From positions 1-51,480 of the IMG/VR virus record IMGVR_UViG_3300025012_000123: 51,480 bases of DNA; one strand, given 5' to 3'. Made by a program: the position numbers and the translations under genes. Origin of the DNA: a virus. Under the pieces are notes generated by a model that ran no database searches, was not told where the DNA came from, and saw nothing but the letters and a program-made list of their open reading frames with translations. How positions within the stretch are numbered: the stretch's first letter is position 1; each line of letters begins with the position of its first letter. Shown here piece by piece: positions 1 through 6,857 of this stretch.

Positions 1-59
1 TTTTACCGTTATATCGGTGTTGAACGCGATTTCCATTCAACACCGATATAACGGTAAAA
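1..59. repeat. Perfect 24-bp inverted repeat at window start
   Basis: Bases 1-24 are the exact reverse complement of bases 36-59, with an 11-base spacer. The arms are AT-rich (core ACCGTTATATCGG). It lies 61 bp upstream of recT and starts at the first base of the window. It could be an operator, a terminator for a gene outside the window, a genome-end structure, or a fold-back artefact at a contig end. The arm resembles the ATACGGT iterons at 22,440-22,498, so a shared binding protein is possible. Confidence 0.85.
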
Positions 60-119
60 CCAAAAACGGTTCTAAGCGGTCAGAGTATTGCTGGAACCCC
101 AACAAAAGGGAAAGAAATT

Positions 120-965
120 ATGTCGAATCCGCAATCTCCTGAAGAGGGAAAAGCTCCTGCCACTCCTCCGGCCGCGACCACTTCCGGAAAGGCAGTAGCA
201 ACCAAGCCAGCCGTCACCACTCTCCGTGACTTGATTACTGGCGACAGTATGAAGCGCCAGTTTGAGGCTGCACTTCCGAAGGTCTTGAATGTCAACCGGT
301 TCGTCCGCTGCCTGGTCACGACGATGAATCGGACGCCCGCGCTCATGGACTGCGATAGAAATTCGGTTCTAGCCGGGGCGATGACCGCCGCTCAACTCGG
401 ACTTGAAATCGACCCCTCGTTGGGGCGTGCCTATCTCATTCCTTATAACGACAATAAGAAGGGTAAAGTTGCCCAGTTCATCATCGGATACAAGGGTCTC
501 ATTGACCTCGCGTACCGGTCGGGACAGGTCTCGGGGATAACCGCGGAGGCCGTCTACGAAAAAGACTTCTTTCAGTACGAGCACGGCCTTGACCCTATTC
601 TGAAGCACGTTCCTTCGAACGACGAAGACCGCGGGCCTCTCAAGTTCGCATACGCAATCTGCTTCATGAAGAACGGCGGGAAAGCGTGGCGCGTCCTGAA
701 CCGTGCCCAGGTGATGAAGCACCGCAAATCGAGCAGCAGCGCGGGCTCCAGTTATTCCCCGTGGAATTCCCATGAGGAAGAAATGTGGATTAAGACGGCC
801 GTCCGCGCCCTGTCTTCGCGCATTCCCCAAAGCCCGGAACTTATCGAGGCGGTTGCCAAGGAGGACGAGCCTTACGATATCGGTGGCATGCCGTCGATGA
901 CCGATGCCGTTATCTCGAACAACGACTCCGGAGCCGATGGGTTAGCCGGCGCGGTCCAGGGTTGA
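120..965 (+). CDS. recT: RecT-family single-strand annealing recombinase
   Basis: The 281-residue protein matches RecT. After a disordered Pro/Ala-rich N-terminus (residues 1-35) comes the conserved core with GLEIDPS..AYLIPY (about 94-109) and IIGYKGLIDLAYRSG (121-135), then the basic Trp/Arg-rich segment around W-I-K-T-A-V-R. RecT proteins coat single-stranded DNA and anneal complementary strands during phage recombination and replication. The partner exonuclease is two genes downstream (1170-2261), which is the usual RecE/RecT arrangement. The start ATG is preceded by AAAGGGAAAG at a good distance. It heads the rightward early cluster. Confidence 0.95.
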   Translation: MSNPQSPEEGKAPATPPAATTSGKAVATKPAVTTLRDLITGDSMKRQFEAALPKVLNVNRFVRCLVTTMNRTPALMDCDRNSVLAGAMTAAQLGLEIDPSLGRAYLIPYNDNKKGKVAQFIIGYKGLIDLAYRSGQVSGITAEAVYEKDFFQYEHGLDPILKHVPSNDEDRGPLKFAYAICFMKNGGKAWRVLNRAQVMKHRKSSSSAGSSYSPWNSHEEEMWIKTAVRALSSRIPQSPELIEAVAKEDEPYDIGGMPSMTDAVISNNDSGADGLAGAVQG

Positions 966-966
966 A

Positions 967-1173
967 ATGAAATGCTGCAAATGCGGGTCGGAGAAGCCGG
1001 ATTCCGATATGGCGATAATGACGCATGAAGACAGCTCTTTGTGCAAAGACTGTTGCCGGGTTCTCCGAATTGCCTATATTGACCTCAAGCGCGGGGTGGT
1101 TGTTCGCTTCAACAAAGAGGAACCCACCCTCCTCCGGTCAGTCGGAGTAACCATGCAGGAGATTATGGGATGA
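967..1173 (+). CDS. Small zinc-finger protein
   Basis: A 68-residue protein with CCKCG near the N-terminus and a CKDCC pair about 25 residues later, a plausible four-cysteine zinc-binding site. It starts one base after the recT stop and its stop overlaps the start of the next gene (ATGA). It is therefore translationally coupled between the recombinase and the exonuclease and may be a cofactor of that pair. No specific family is recognised. Confidence 0.75.
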   Translation: MKCCKCGSEKPDSDMAIMTHEDSSLCKDCCRVLRIAYIDLKRGVVVRFNKEEPTLLRSVGVTMQEIMG

Positions 1174-2261
1174 GCCAAGCTACAATCAGACCCTCGAACC
1201 TATTTCGCCGAGACCGCTGCCCTGGTAGCTACAATGCGGAGCTCCAGTTTGAAGAGGAGCAGACTTCCGAGGCGGCCGAGCACGGGTCAATCCTTCACCG
1301 GCTTATCGCCGAAGGCATCCTGAAGCCACAAGAGCGCGTCAACCTCATGGCCCAGGCGCCGGAAGCTGATGATTGCGCGATTCTCGAAGCCTGTTGGGGG
1401 GAGGCCGAGCGCTGTTGGGGGGCGCTCTCCCCCGACCAGCGGAAACAGGCGAAGGTTCTGGTCGAACGAAAGGTTTCGTTAAAATCAGTAGGAATCGACG
1501 ACGACGGAACGCCCGACTTCTGCATTGCCGTGGCCGGGACCGAGGCCGAGGACGGGCTTCTCATTCTCAGGGATTGGAAGTCTGGTATTGGATGGGTGCC
1601 CGGACCCCGCTGGAATCTCCAGTTGATGGCCTACGCCGTGTCTTTGAGGGCCGAGCTTGGTCTTACGGGTCCGGCGTCGATTGGTGTAACGCAGCCCCTT
1701 AGAAGCCCCAATACGGACGTTTTCCTGGCCGTCACCTCCGACCTCGATTATGTTGCAAAACGAATCAAAAGCGTGGTTGAGCTCTGTATGCGGCCGGACG
1801 CCCCGAGGATACCCGGGAACTGGTGCTCCTATTGTCGGGCGGCCGGGAAGTGTCAGCAGCAGATGGCGGTTATCGCCGAAGTCCAGCAGGTGGCCAACCC
1901 TCTGGCAACCATGCGCGCGCTTGAAGGTGAGAACCGGCGAGAATTTTACGAGCGGCTTGACCGGGCTTTCGGTCTCCTCAAGAAAGCGATCGAGCAAATT
2001 GACGCGGCAATCATTGAGGGCTCGCTGATTGTCCTGGGATATGGCCCTGGTCCGGGCAAAAATGGCCGTTACTGGCTGGATGAGCCGGCGGTCCTTATCC
2101 CAAAACTCCATGCCATGGCCGCCCAAAAAGGACTTGACCAATTAGATATTATCGAACCGCTGTCGGTCAGCAAAATCGAGAAGCTTCTGGGAAAGAAGGC
2201 GGTTGAAAACATGTTCGGGGTGAAGCCCGGTAATCCGACGGTCAAAAAACTGAAGGGATAA
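1170..2261 (+). CDS. PD-(D/E)XK exonuclease (DUF2800/Cas4-like), RecT partner
   Basis: A 363-residue protein with the motif layout of DUF2800/RecB-like phage nucleases: an AEHGSILH motif (His38), an acidic DGTPD (about 112-116), D-W-K (135-137, the D/E-x-K active-site pair), a Gln-containing WNLQLMAYA (147-155) and a C-terminal WCSYCRAAGKC cysteine cluster (218-228), which resembles the Fe-S cluster ligands of Cas4/AddB nucleases. The role would be to resect double-stranded ends so that RecT can load. It overlaps the upstream gene by 4 bp. Motif identification is confident; the exact polarity is not visible from sequence. Confidence 0.88.
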   Translation: MSQATIRPSNLFRRDRCPGSYNAELQFEEEQTSEAAEHGSILHRLIAEGILKPQERVNLMAQAPEADDCAILEACWGEAERCWGALSPDQRKQAKVLVERKVSLKSVGIDDDGTPDFCIAVAGTEAEDGLLILRDWKSGIGWVPGPRWNLQLMAYAVSLRAELGLTGPASIGVTQPLRSPNTDVFLAVTSDLDYVAKRIKSVVELCMRPDAPRIPGNWCSYCRAAGKCQQQMAVIAEVQQVANPLATMRALEGENRREFYERLDRAFGLLKKAIEQIDAAIIEGSLIVLGYGPGPGKNGRYWLDEPAVLIPKLHAMAAQKGLDQLDIIEPLSVSKIEKLLGKKAVENMFGVKPGNPTVKKLKG

Positions 2262-2423
2262 ATGCCAAAACATGCCCAATACACAAGCGAATGCTGCGGA
2301 GTCGACTACCGGGAAGCCGAAGACAATGCCGCAGGATTTTACTGGCGGTGCTGCAAATGCGGCAAAGGGTGCGCCCGCGTCGAAACCGCACCCAAATTAC
2401 GACCTGATGAAGAAAGCCGGTGA
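2262..2423 (+). CDS. 53-residue zinc-ribbon-like protein
   Basis: The ATG follows the exonuclease stop directly (TAAATG). The 53-residue product carries a CC pair near residue 11 and a CCKCGKGC block (about 30-37), so it can supply four or more cysteine ligands. Codon use resembles its neighbours. A second short frame (2407-2589) overlaps its end and encodes a CGRW..CEKCWK motif. That frame may be another tiny gene but lacks a clear ribosome site. Confidence 0.6.
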   Translation: MPKHAQYTSECCGVDYREAEDNAAGFYWRCCKCGKGCARVETAPKLRPDEESR

Positions 2424-2483
2424 CGCTGCAATCATCTATTGCGGGCGCTGGAAAACAGAAGTAACCAGAGGAGTGTGCGAAAA

Positions 2484-2951
2484 ATGCTGGAAGGAAAAAC
2501 AGAGACAAGCCCCGACAAAGGCGGCGTGCCGGCTTCACCAACTTCAGTCAGCAAGGCGACCGCTGCATTCAGGCGACTCGCGGGGATGAGTTGGGGAAAC
2601 ATTCTCCGGAATCTCCCATTCCTGGTCTGGCAGTGGATTAAGAGCCGGTTTGTCTACTGGCGGATGTGGTTTTTCAGCAAGCTTTTTATCTGCCGCTATC
2701 ATGCGGTCTGGAAGTGGCGGGAGATTAAACAGTTTGTGAACATGAAGCGCAAGGGCATCAAGTGGATTACCGCCGACCAGTTCTTGAAAGAATTTCCCCC
2801 GCGCCAAAACCACAAGGCGTGCAATTACGGCATGGGATACTTCATTGTCCAGGACGGGAAGACGAAAATGAAGGGCATCCGCTTCTGTCGCTGTGTGGAA
2901 GAGAAGTATGAGAAATCGGGGAAGAAATATATATTGAGGCAACCGTCATGA
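2484..2951 (+). CDS. Hypothetical phage protein with hydrophobic N-terminal segment
   Basis: 155 residues from the ATG at 2484, chosen because AGAGGAG lies about 9 bases upstream. Residues 35-65 are rich in Trp/Phe/Leu with interspersed Arg/Lys and may be an amphipathic or membrane-associated helix. The C-terminal half is basic, with a CNYGMGY..FCRC motif containing three cysteines. It overlaps the start of the acetyltransferase gene by 4 bp. No family is recognised. Confidence 0.6.
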   Translation: MLEGKTETSPDKGGVPASPTSVSKATAAFRRLAGMSWGNILRNLPFLVWQWIKSRFVYWRMWFFSKLFICRYHAVWKWREIKQFVNMKRKGIKWITADQFLKEFPPRQNHKACNYGMGYFIVQDGKTKMKGIRFCRCVEEKYEKSGKKYILRQPS

Positions 2952-3352
2952 TTCACGAAAGCGTAAAGCGATATTTCACGGCCTCCCAAAATATCCACGA
3001 AGATGCGGATATTGGCGAGGGATGCACGATTCATTCTCACGTTTGGATTGGAAAGGGCGTTGTTATTGGCGAGTGCTGCAAAATCCAGGCGTTTGCTTTT
3101 ATTCCTGATGGGGTTAAAATTGGGAACAATGTTTTCATTGGTCCCCATGTTTGCTTTACGAACGACAAATATCCCCCCAGTCATGGCGTGGGATGGCTAC
3201 CAACAACGGTCGAAGACAGCGCGGCAATTGGTGCGAACGCGACTATCCTTCCAGGGATAACGCTTGGAACCGGATGTACTATAGGCGCCGGTTCTGTAGT
3301 GACAAAGAATGTTGCTCCGCATAAAATCGTGAAAGGAAATCCTGCCAAATGA
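2948..3352 (+). CDS. Hexapeptide-repeat N-acetyltransferase, WbpD/WlbB-like
   Basis: A 134-residue left-handed beta-helix acyltransferase. Isoleucine-patch hexapeptides are visible (IGEGCT, IGKGVV, IGECCK, IGNNVF, IGANAT, LGTGCT, IGAGSV) along with the KIQ..F..VTFTN-like insertion typical of WbpD/WlbB. These enzymes transfer acetyl from acetyl-CoA to the 3-amino group of UDP-2-acetamido-3-amino-glucuronate. The next gene is a WbpB/WlbA homologue from the same pathway, overlapping by 4 bp, which supports the assignment. It is slightly short against WbpD (about 150-190 residues). The aminotransferase WbpE and dehydrogenase WbpA are not in the window and would have to come from the host. Confidence 0.85.
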   Translation: MIHESVKRYFTASQNIHEDADIGEGCTIHSHVWIGKGVVIGECCKIQAFAFIPDGVKIGNNVFIGPHVCFTNDKYPPSHGVGWLPTTVEDSAAIGANATILPGITLGTGCTIGAGSVVTKNVAPHKIVKGNPAK

Positions 3353-4104
3353 GATTCGTTATGATAGGCTTCGGCTACATTTCCATCCGTCATTTAAAGG
3401 CAATCAAAGAGACGGGCAACGAACTGGTAGCAGTATTCGACCCTCACAATGCGGCCGGGGTTCTCGACGCTTATTTCCCGGAATGCAAGTTCTTCTCAAT
3501 CTTCGAGGAGTTTGATTTATTCGTTAAGCTCGAAGGCAATATCCGCTGGTGTTCAATCTGCTCCCCGAACTACCTGCATGAAACACATATTCAATGGGCG
3601 CTGTGGCATGATTTGCAGGTCATCTGCGAGAAGCCAATTGTCACAAACTCCAAAGCCTTTGACAAAATCCCCGGTGATTCTGTTTATCCAATCCTCCAAC
3701 TTCGCATTCATCCGACAACCGACTTAATCAGAAAAGCCCGGCATCGAAACCCCATAATTCATGTCAAATACCACACTCCCCGTGGAGATTGGTATCACAA
3801 ATCATGGAAGGGCGACATCTCAAAAAGCGGCGGCGTGGTGATGAATATCGGGGTCCATTTGGTTGACCTTGTTGAATACCTCTACGGGCTGAAGAACTGC
3901 AATCTTACGTTCGACCTGTCCACCGACTGCGACAAAGCATGCCGGGAATTCACGGTCAATGGGAAGCACTACTCTTTTGACGAAGGGTTCTCCGAACTGC
4001 ATACCGACTGCTACCGGCGCATTCTTTCGGGCAAGGGATTCGACGTTCATAGCTGCCGGCCCGCCATTGAATATGTGGAAAACATGAACCGTGCGACTAA
4101 ATGA
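3349..4104 (+). CDS. Gfo/Idh/MocA-family sugar-nucleotide 3-dehydrogenase, WbpB/WlbA-like
   Basis: 251 residues with an N-terminal Rossmann start (MIGFGYISIRHLKAIKETGN), the SICSPNYLHETHI block and the catalytic CEKP lysine motif. It also has ILQLRIHP, the GDW..SWKGD..KSGG..NIGVHL signature and a C-terminal EGFSELHTDCYR..I..G motif. These blocks are specific to the WbpB/WlbA subgroup, which oxidises C3 of UDP-GlcNAcA with NAD. The protein is about 60 residues shorter than WbpB (about 315), mostly through loop deletions, while all core motifs remain. It is coupled to the acetyltransferase upstream. Confidence 0.88.
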   Translation: MRFVMIGFGYISIRHLKAIKETGNELVAVFDPHNAAGVLDAYFPECKFFSIFEEFDLFVKLEGNIRWCSICSPNYLHETHIQWALWHDLQVICEKPIVTNSKAFDKIPGDSVYPILQLRIHPTTDLIRKARHRNPIIHVKYHTPRGDWYHKSWKGDISKSGGVVMNIGVHLVDLVEYLYGLKNCNLTFDLSTDCDKACREFTVNGKHYSFDEGFSELHTDCYRRILSGKGFDVHSCRPAIEYVENMNRATK

Positions 4105-4417
4105 ACTCCCTCCCAATCTCCAGAAAAAGGTTCGTGCTGCGCTTGCCGTTTCCTGTCCCGACCTGGAATCGGATACTCGCCATGCACCATTTCGAGCGCA
4201 AGAAACTGAGAGATGTGATTCACCGTGCAGTATCCATCTGCATAGCATACGAAAAAGACTCGCTGATATTGACGGACTCTCCGCAAAGGCTGTTATCGAT
4301 GGCATCGTTAAGGCAGGAATACTACAAGACGACTCGCCAAGGTATCTTTCAAAAGTCAGCTTCTCCCAGGAAAAAGGCGAGCCGGAGGAAACCATTATCA
4401 CGATTGAATGGGAGTAA
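4091..4417 (+). CDS. RusA-like Holliday junction resolvase (GTG start)
   Basis: The 108-residue frame carries the RusA acidic signature in its C-terminal half: a basic strand, then L-A-D-I-D-G-L-S-A-K-A-V-I-D-G, then an L-Q-D-D-S-P motif. This places three or more aspartates as in E. coli RusA (D-x-D-N-L..D..DD). RusA resolves branched recombination or replication intermediates. The start is GTG, inside the end of the WlbA-like gene. A second frame (4101-4430) overlaps almost entirely and is also protein-like; see that entry. The first attC-like site follows 8 bp after the stop. Confidence 0.7.
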   Translation: MRLNELPPNLQKKVRAALAVSCPDLESDTRHAPFRAQETERCDSPCSIHLHSIRKRLADIDGLSAKAVIDGIVKAGILQDDSPRYLSKVSFSQEKGEPEETIITIEWE

Positions 4418-4430
4418 AAGGTTCTGCTAA
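4101..4430 (+). CDS. Overlapping alternative-frame ORF (possible overprinted gene)
   Basis: A 109-residue frame starts with an ATG that overlaps the preceding stop (ATGA), the usual coupled arrangement. Its first 40 residues (LPFPVPTWNRILAMHHF) look like a real beta-strand/helix start reminiscent of RusA N-termini, and the rest is basic. Either both frames are translated, or a RusA gene has been split by an indel in the run of five A at 4252-4256. The RusA-frame beta-strand upstream of that run argues for genuine overlap rather than a single indel. Confidence 0.4.
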   Translation: MNSLPISRKRFVLRLPFPVPTWNRILAMHHFERKKLRDVIHRAVSICIAYEKDSLILTDSPQRLLSMASLRQEYYKTTRQGIFQKSASPRKKASRRKPLSRLNGSKRFC

Positions 4431-4484
4431 CAGGCGAAATTCGACCGTATGACGAAACGAGTTTCTGCCTACGGGGAGTTAGGT
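4425..4484 (+). other. attC-like site A
   Basis: R'' TGCTAAC (4425-4431), L'' GAAATTCG (4436-4443), L' CGAGTTTC (4458-4465) and R' GTTAGGT (4478-4484). R' fits the integron core GTTRRRY. The site lies 8 bp after the RusA-like stop, and the next gene begins 30 bp downstream, the normal cassette geometry. Confidence 0.65.
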
Positions 4485-4513
4485 GAAATTCTTTTAGCGC
4501 GAAAGGCAAAAAC

Positions 4514-4825
4514 ATGACAGAAGAAGTAAGAAAGTTACGCTACGCTTGCAAGATGGCGCTTGATTGGGCAACCGGAGAGGGCGCGTACTCGCTCAAAAAC
4601 GATACGATAGAGCAGCTTGCAGAAACCGTTGTTCCGCTCCTGGAAATAGCATTAAAGAAAAAGGCACGCGCTAAAAGAACATCACCTAACAGCCGCTTTA
4701 CGGCTCGGCAGACCTCGGCCCAAACCTTGCGGAGTTGCCGGAATTGCGGAAGGCGTTTGTGTACAACGCGTATCCCAGGCTCTGATTTTATTTGTAGAAG
4801 TTGGCAACCCCGCAAGGCTTCGTAA
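4514..4825 (+). CDS. Small hypothetical cassette protein
   Basis: 103 residues. The first about 57 (MTEEVRKLRYACKMALDW onward, ending LLEIALKKKARAK) are helical and acidic/basic and look genuine. The remainder is read through attC site B, so the natural protein may end in a tail encoded by the recombination site, as often seen in integron cassettes. Similar short helical proteins occur in phages but no function is known. Confidence 0.6.
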   Translation: MTEEVRKLRYACKMALDWATGEGAYSLKNDTIEQLAETVVPLLEIALKKKARAKRTSPNSRFTARQTSAQTLRSCRNCGRRLCTTRIPGSDFICRSWQPRKAS

Positions 4826-4843
4826 AGCGGCGGAACGTTGTGC
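4684..4843 (+). other. attC-like site B
   Basis: A long (160-bp) site: R'' ACCTAAC (4684-4690), L'' GCCGCTTTACG (4692-4702) perfectly paired with L' (4821-4831), an inner stem 4725-4739/4803-4817 matching 14 of 15, and R' GTTGTGC (4837-4843). R' departs from GTTRRRY at one base. R'' is complementary to R' of site A. Confidence 0.7.
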
Positions 4844-4902
4844 AAAATAAACCATGCCGCAAGGCATAAAACAAACGCGGGTAAACCCGCTAAGGAGAAA
4901 AG

Positions 4903-5175
4903 ATGAAGTACAGAAAGAAGCCAGTTGTTATCGAAGCGGTGCGCCTCCACGAACACGACCTTACAGAGCTTTACGATTTTCTCGGCATCACTGGAAAAGG
5001 GTGCTTCCAAGATTGTGGTCACGGCATTGACCCCGATGATGGCCAGTTCAAAATTACAACGCTCGAAGGCGTTATGATTGCAAAACCGGGCGATTACATC
5101 ATCAAGGGAATCAAGGGTGAGTTTTATCCCTGCAAGTCCGACATCTTTGAAATGTCATACGAAAAGGCGGAATAA
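4903..5175 (+). CDS. Conserved small phage protein (PGDYIIKG..GEFYPCK family)
   Basis: 90 residues. The C-terminal half (AKPGDYIIKGIKGEFYPCKS) is a motif recurrent in small proteins of many phages and prophages, of unknown function. It is preceded by GGAGAAAAG, a good ribosome site. It is the only gene in its cassette (4838-5276), followed 20 bp later by attC site C. Its presence as a cassette shows that the mobilised content is phage-type rather than resistance genes. Confidence 0.85.
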   Translation: MKYRKKPVVIEAVRLHEHDLTELYDFLGITGKGCFQDCGHGIDPDDGQFKITTLEGVMIAKPGDYIIKGIKGEFYPCKSDIFEMSYEKAE

Positions 5176-5194
5176 GAGCGGCATGGTTTACTTC

Positions 5195-5282
5195 GCACAA
5201 CAAGCGCTGGTTGGTTCAGTCCGTTCCCGGCCTTCAACCCAAATGCGGAAGCCCGCACTTCAACCAGCGCCATACGTTGGGC
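5195..5282 (+). other. attC-like site C
   Basis: The most canonical of the six. R'' GCACAAC (5195-5201), 2-nt spacer, L'' GCGCTGGTTG (5204-5213), 47-nt variable region, L' CAACCAGCGC (5261-5270, perfect complement), 5-nt spacer CATAC, R' GTTGGGC (5276-5282). R'' complements R' of site B exactly. Confidence 0.8.
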
Positions 5283-5338
5283 GCAATTGCCCGCAAGACA
5301 ACGCGCCATCGTGGCGCTAAAAGAAAGAAGGAAAGACA

Positions 5339-5836
5339 ATGAAATTAATGCTAAGGCCCAAAGATTATCTCGATTACATTTTTAAAGCAAACTACAAAAT
5401 GCCGAAAACAAACATATTGTGTGATTGTCAAGACGTAGACATGGGGGATGTTGTCAACATCAATGGCTCTCTTTATGTTATAAAAAACACAGTTGAAAGT
5501 GGTAGTATTGGTCTTGTCGAGCCAATCACCATTACTGAGGAGCCAGAGGAGAAATATGAATGTTTAATAAAATGTCCTGTTTGCGGACATGTGGATAGTG
5601 ACTCATGGGAAAGACAAGACGATGACGATGAATATGAATGTGGAAATTGCGGATCAATACTGAGCTATACATCTGAGACTACGCGGTCATTTACGGTTAA
5701 TGTAGTTACACAATGTAAAATTAAGAGTGCCATCCCTGACACTGCGGGCAACAGTCCGGCGAGTACGCCCGCCCAACAACCGCATGATTCAATTGACGAA
5801 AATAATATTATAGAGTCGTCAACTGCATCATGCTAG
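5339..5836 (+). CDS. Hypothetical zinc-ribbon cassette protein
   Basis: 165 residues, preceded by GAAGGAAAGACA. The central part has a zinc ribbon (CPVCGH and, about 25 residues on, CGNCGS) with an acidic linker. The tail from about residue 140 is encoded inside attC site D, and the TAG stop (5834-5836) lies in the L'-R' spacer. The gene is noticeably more AT-rich than the phage backbone, consistent with a separate origin. Confidence 0.7.
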   Translation: MKLMLRPKDYLDYIFKANYKMPKTNILCDCQDVDMGDVVNINGSLYVIKNTVESGSIGLVEPITITEEPEEKYECLIKCPVCGHVDSDSWERQDDDDEYECGNCGSILSYTSETTRSFTVNVVTQCKIKSAIPDTAGNSPASTPAQQPHDSIDENNIIESSTASC

Positions 5837-5846
5837 TACGTTGGTT
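5771..5846 (+). other. attC-like site D
   Basis: R'' GCCCAAC (5771-5777), L'' GCATGAT (5782-5788) pairing with ATCATGC (5827-5833), inner stem TTGACGA/TCGTCAA (5793-5799/5816-5822), 6-nt spacer and R' GTTGGTT (5840-5846). R'' complements R' of site C exactly. Confidence 0.75.
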
Positions 5847-5899
5847 GAAATTTTAAACCGCGCAATACAATTAGCGCGTGCAAGCACTCGGAGGAAAAT

Positions 5900-6055
5900 A
5901 TGAGTCAAAAAGATGATGCAAGGGCAAACGCAAGGATGGTGCTTGAGCAGGCTATCCGCGACTACGTCAAGACTTGTCAGGAAGCCGACTATGATTTTGA
6001 TAGCGATATCGTGGATGTTCTTTTTGATGCTACCGATCGTGGATGTTCTTTTTGA
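5900..6055 (+). pseudogene. Small cassette ORF broken by a 28-bp tandem duplication
   Basis: The frame starts at ATG 5900 after a strong GGAGG and encodes 51 residues. The same 28 bases occur twice in tandem (6010-6037 and 6038-6065). Because 28 is not a multiple of three, the second copy shifts the frame and gives an early TGA. With one copy removed, the frame runs on to a TAA at 6090-6092 and gives a 54-residue acidic protein ending GNVRITVE. Function unknown; helical, rich in Asp/Glu/Arg. Confidence 0.7.
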
Positions 6056-6065
6056 TGCTACCGAT
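6010..6065 (+). repeat. 28-bp tandem duplication
   Basis: Two identical adjacent 28-base copies beginning CGTGGATGTTC and ending CTACCGAT. It is a recent slippage-type duplication inside a small gene. A misassembly is the alternative. Confidence 0.9.
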
Positions 6066-6095
6066 GGTAATGTCAGAATAACTGTGGAGTAAAAA

Positions 6096-6296
6096 ATGGA
6101 TTGTTTCCTAAAATGTAAAGCGGTTACTCGATATAATTTTGATGGTGAGTGTCACGCAGTAATTAGAATTAAAGAGCGCGGTTTAAAACTACAACCAACA
6201 AACGGTTTCCCGGCTACGGGTGCTTCCGCACCCTCCGACCCAAATGGTCCGCCTGATTGGGTTTCTGATGGAAGCGGACCACTTCGGGAAACCTGA
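6096..6296 (+). CDS. Short cassette ORF reading into attC site E
   Basis: 66 residues. Residues 1-32 (MDCFLKCKAVTRYNF onward to KERGLKL) look protein-like, while the remainder is encoded by attC site E. It starts 4 bp after the ancestral stop of the preceding broken ORF, so the two were probably a coupled pair in one cassette. No family recognised. Confidence 0.45.
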   Translation: MDCFLKCKAVTRYNFDGECHAVIRIKERGLKLQPTNGFPATGASAPSDPNGPPDWVSDGSGPLRET

Positions 6297-6305
6297 CCGT
6301 TGGTT
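6193..6305 (+). other. attC-like site E
   Basis: R'' AACCAAC (6193-6199), 4-nt spacer, L'' GGTTTCCCG (6204-6212), L' CGGGAAACC (6285-6293, perfect), 5-nt spacer, R' GTTGGTT (6299-6305). Downstream of R', about 25 bases (AATTTTAAACCGCGCAA) are shared with the bases after site D, so the two cassettes also share a leader. Confidence 0.75.
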
Positions 6306-6362
6306 GCAATTTTAAACCGCGCAAGGCAATAACGCAAACAAGTTTTCGGGAAAGGCAGTAAA

Positions 6363-6857
6363 ATGAAAGAAAGATTTTGGCTCACACCTCCAGAAAAATA
6401 CGCGGAATTAAATGCTGAATTTAATTTCGACTTTGACCCATGCCCTTGTCCGCGACCGCTTGATTACAACAGTCTCATTATTCCGTGGGGCAAGCGCAAC
6501 TATGTCAACCCACCATTTATAAAAGTGGACTCTCCGTTTGGTGGTCCTTCTGCCTTTGCTCGTAAAGCTATTGCCGAAATGGATAAAGGTAATTCTAGCG
6601 TATTTATCCTACCCTTGCCATGGAGTATCGCCCTGTTAATGCGTGCAGGCGCTCAAGTTCGTTATGGTGGAGAGGTAAACTGGCTTGAAGCAGATACAAA
6701 ACAGCCATGCAAAACAAAAAGAGCGCAAGGGGTGTTCATACTTGAATCAAAGGCGGCGTGCCAAAACCACAGCAGCCAACAATCGTTTGCCGGTTCGGGG
6801 CAGGGGTTCTGCCCCTCTCCCAAATTGCCGGAGGAACCGGCAACTTCGGCAAACTAG
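6363..6857 (+). CDS. Phage DNA N6-adenine methyltransferase-like protein (cassette-borne)
   Basis: 164 residues. It has FDFDPCPCPRP near residue 20, the catalytic NPPF motif (about residue 50), an FARKAIAEM helix and SVFILPLPWS. This is the order seen in the phage Dam family (DLDPC..VNPPY..W..KA..E..G..LLP). Such enzymes methylate adenine and protect phage DNA from restriction or mark replication origins. The core ends at GVFIL (about 128); the C-terminal about 35 residues are attC site F sequence. The ribosome site is AAAGGCAG. Confidence 0.75.
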   Translation: MKERFWLTPPEKYAELNAEFNFDFDPCPCPRPLDYNSLIIPWGKRNYVNPPFIKVDSPFGGPSAFARKAIAEMDKGNSSVFILPLPWSIALLMRAGAQVRYGGEVNWLEADTKQPCKTKRAQGVFILESKAACQNHSSQQSFAGSGQGFCPSPKLPEEPATSAN

